The notes below the pieces were generated by a model. It did not search any database and was not told the DNA's origin. It was given only the letters and a program-made list of their open reading frames with translations. The translations under genes and the position numbers were made by a program. 7,463 nt of DNA from Clostridia bacterium (GTDB taxonomy: Bacteria; Bacillota_A; Clostridia; Oscillospirales; CAG-272): positions 1 to 7,463 of the forward strand of contig JAGBGV010000159.1 of assembly GCA_017935805.1 (NCBI GenBank). Reading direction: 5' to 3'. Position 1 is the first letter of the stretch, and the number at the start of each line of letters is the position of its first letter. Shown here in pieces: positions 6,378-7,463 of the stretch.

Positions 6378-6974
6378 ATGGCATACTGTTATAACTGCGG
6401 TGTTGAAATACCCGGCGGAGATAAGATGAAGCTTTGCGAAAGATGCAAGAGGATACTTTTGCCTTTCATCAAATTTATGGATGCCTCAACCTCGTCAGCT
6501 GTCAGACGCCTTGTGTCAAATGAGCGAAATCTCCGCAACGCAGGTGTTACCGACAGCGGCATGGAATATCTGCTCCGGCTTTGCGAGCTTCACGATCAGA
6601 AGCGAATCCGTGAGCGTGAGGAAAGGGAAGCTATTCGCGCATCTCAGGTGCAAACGCCGATACAAATGCCTGTTGAAACTCCCGTTTCCGAAGAGCAGCC
6701 TACGGAGAAATACGAAGATATAGAGATACCTGCTGACGAGCCGCTCTGTTATTGTGAAAAGCCATACGGTAAAGGATTGACATTTGCCCAGGTGCTGTTC
6801 GGTGTACTTGGTGCCGGACTTGTTGCGTGGTTTGTTGTGGGAATCATCCTGCAGAGCTCTTATCACGTTGGTGCACTTATTGGAGCCGCCGGTGCGTTCC
6901 TTATGATCTATGTGGTAGGGGTAGTAAAAAAGCTCCACCACGATCTCCATGAGCTGAAAAACAAATTCAGATAA
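6378..6974 (+). CDS. Zinc-ribbon protein with two C-terminal transmembrane helices, function unknown
   Basis: A 198-residue protein (199 if the ATG at 6375 is used). The N-terminus is a compact zinc ribbon, MAYCYNCG followed 13 residues later by CERC, forming a C-x2-C...C-x2-C site with all four cysteines present. A helical, charged region follows (about 35-90) with an Arg/Glu-rich stretch near 76-88 that may be coiled coil. A Pro/Glu/Thr-rich linker (about 92-123) ends in a second close cysteine pair, CYC (124-126). Two hydrophobic segments, about 134-158 and 163-184, are followed by a basic, His-rich tail (KKLHHDLHELKNKFR). The predicted topology is a two-helix hairpin with the ribbon and the tail on the same side, probably cytoplasmic. 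Zinc ribbons of this type occur in many Bacillota membrane proteins of unknown role. No enzyme motif is visible. It is transcribed alone from its own promoter and ends at a UUCG-loop terminator. I do not recognise a named family. Confidence 0.85.
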   Translation: MAYCYNCGVEIPGGDKMKLCERCKRILLPFIKFMDASTSSAVRRLVSNERNLRNAGVTDSGMEYLLRLCELHDQKRIREREEREAIRASQVQTPIQMPVETPVSEEQPTEKYEDIEIPADEPLCYCEKPYGKGLTFAQVLFGVLGAGLVAWFVVGIILQSSYHVGALIGAAGAFLMIYVVGVVKKLHHDLHELKNKFR

Positions 6975-6983
6975 GAAAACAAG

Positions 6984-7009
6984 CGGGAGGCTTCGGCTTT
7001 CCGTTTTTT
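6984..7009 (+). terminator. Intrinsic terminator with UUCG tetraloop
   Basis: CGGGAGGC (6984-6991) pairs with GCTTTCCG (6996-7003), giving 8 bp with two G-U pairs. The loop is TTCG closed by C-G, the extra-stable UUCG tetraloop. It is followed by T6 (7004-7009) and lies 9 bases past the stop codon of the zinc-ribbon gene. Confidence 0.92.
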
Positions 7010-7012
7010 GTA

Positions 7013-7041
7013 TTGTAAAACTCGCCGTTTTGGTGTATAAT
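7013..7041 (+). promoter_or_regulatory. Sigma-A promoter of the CatA-like gene
   Basis: TTGTAA (7013-7018), a 17-base spacer and TATAAT (7036-7041). It begins three bases after the upstream terminator, so the downstream gene is an independent transcription unit with a leader of ~33 nt. The Shine-Dalgarno region is GGGGTGGTGA (7068-7077) before the ATG at 7081. Confidence 0.8.
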
Positions 7042-7080
7042 AATGAAAAATAAAGCAAAATTGGAACGGGGTGGTGAAAA

Positions 7081-7463
7081 ATGGCCGAATGGACCTTCAT
7101 AAATACTGAAAATTGGCAGAGATACGAGCATTTCAGACACTTTATGGAGGATGCTCCCTGTACTGTGTGGATGACGGATGATATTGACGTGACCGATCTG
7201 CGGGATGCCTGTCATAAAAGCGGAAGGTCGTTCTATATTACTATGTTGTACCTTGTGTCAAAGGTTATCAACTCCCATGACGAGTTCAAGTTGCGTGCTG
7301 TGGACTCACCAAAGTTCGAGCACTTGATGCCTGCTGTGTGGGATAGAGTTGACCCTGTTCATAACGTGTTCCACGAGGACAGCGAGACATACACTTCAAC
7401 ATTTACCGTGTACGACCCTGATTATGAGGTGTTCTATGACCATTGTACCGATGACATAGCACG
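7081..7463 (+). CDS. CatA-like O-acetyltransferase, N-terminal part (cut by window edge)
   Basis: The first 127 codons of a protein that resembles type A chloramphenicol acetyltransferases (trimeric, acetyl-CoA dependent, ~210-220 residues). The family opening is clear: ENWQRYEHFRHF (10-21), then PCTVWMTDDIDVTDL (26-40), GRSFYITMLYLVSKVINSHDEFKLR (48-72), WDRVDPVHNVFHEDSETYTSTF (87-108) and a segment ending DHCTDDIA (120-127). The catalytic HHxxxDG histidine lies near the C-terminus in this family and is therefore outside the window, so activity cannot be judged. Translation was read directly from the sequence, without a stop to the right edge. Chromosomal members in Clostridia often have unknown acceptors and need not give chloramphenicol resistance; no mobile element or resistance neighbour is visible here. 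It has its own promoter and ribosome binding site. Confidence 0.9.
   Translation, partial: MAEWTFINTENWQRYEHFRHFMEDAPCTVWMTDDIDVTDLRDACHKSGRSFYITMLYLVSKVINSHDEFKLRAVDSPKFEHLMPAVWDRVDPVHNVFHEDSETYTSTFTVYDPDYEVFYDHCTDDIA

Noticed and set aside
1..7463. A new multi-gene system across the window
   Set aside because: The genes are separate transcription units with unrelated families and no shared domains, toxin-antitoxin pairing, defence signatures or secretion components beyond one signal peptide.

Overview
The window looks like chromosomal DNA from an anaerobic, probably gut- or rumen-associated member of the Clostridia (Bacillota). The evidence is moderate GC with AT-rich intergenic spaces, strong GAGG-type Shine-Dalgarno sites, sigma-A style promoters with TATAAT boxes, U-tract terminators, an LtaS-type polytopic sulfatase, and a dispersed-repeat motif (GTCATTCTGAGCGAAG...GAAGAATCT) that I recall from such genomes. 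This assignment rests on recognition and has not been searched.

Layout from left to right. Positions 1-774 (+) are the C-terminal ~257 residues of aspartyl-tRNA synthetase, whose 5' part lies outside the window. A ~165-bp imperfect palindromic repeat (820-985) follows, then a bidirectional terminator (995-1024). Three minus-strand genes come next: an LtaS/MdoB-like membrane phosphoglycerol transferase (1028-3142), a small pyridoxamine-phosphate-oxidase-like flavin-fold protein (3301-3708), and a large secreted right-handed beta-helix protein that is probably carbohydrate-active (3842-6109). A divergent promoter region (6110-6377) separates these from two plus-strand genes: a zinc-ribbon protein with two C-terminal membrane helices (6378-6974) and the N-terminal part of a CatA-type acetyltransferase (7081 to the right edge).

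The genes do not form an operon. Each minus-strand gene has its own plausible promoter and is followed by an intrinsic terminator, and both plus-strand genes after 6300 have their own TATAAT promoter. The window is best read as housekeeping DNA (aspS) followed by independently transcribed envelope, secreted and accessory genes. A loose shared theme is the cell surface: LTA-like polymer synthesis, a secreted beta-helix protein and a membrane zinc-ribbon protein. There is no sequence evidence that these act together.

I found no RNA genes, CRISPR arrays, transposase genes or phage genes, and no convincing new multi-gene system. The items most worth a second look are the palindromic repeat after aspS, the beta-helix protein with its symmetric operator-like promoter, the zinc-ribbon membrane protein of unknown function, and the acidic Pro/Ser/Thr-rich linker of the LtaS-like enzyme.
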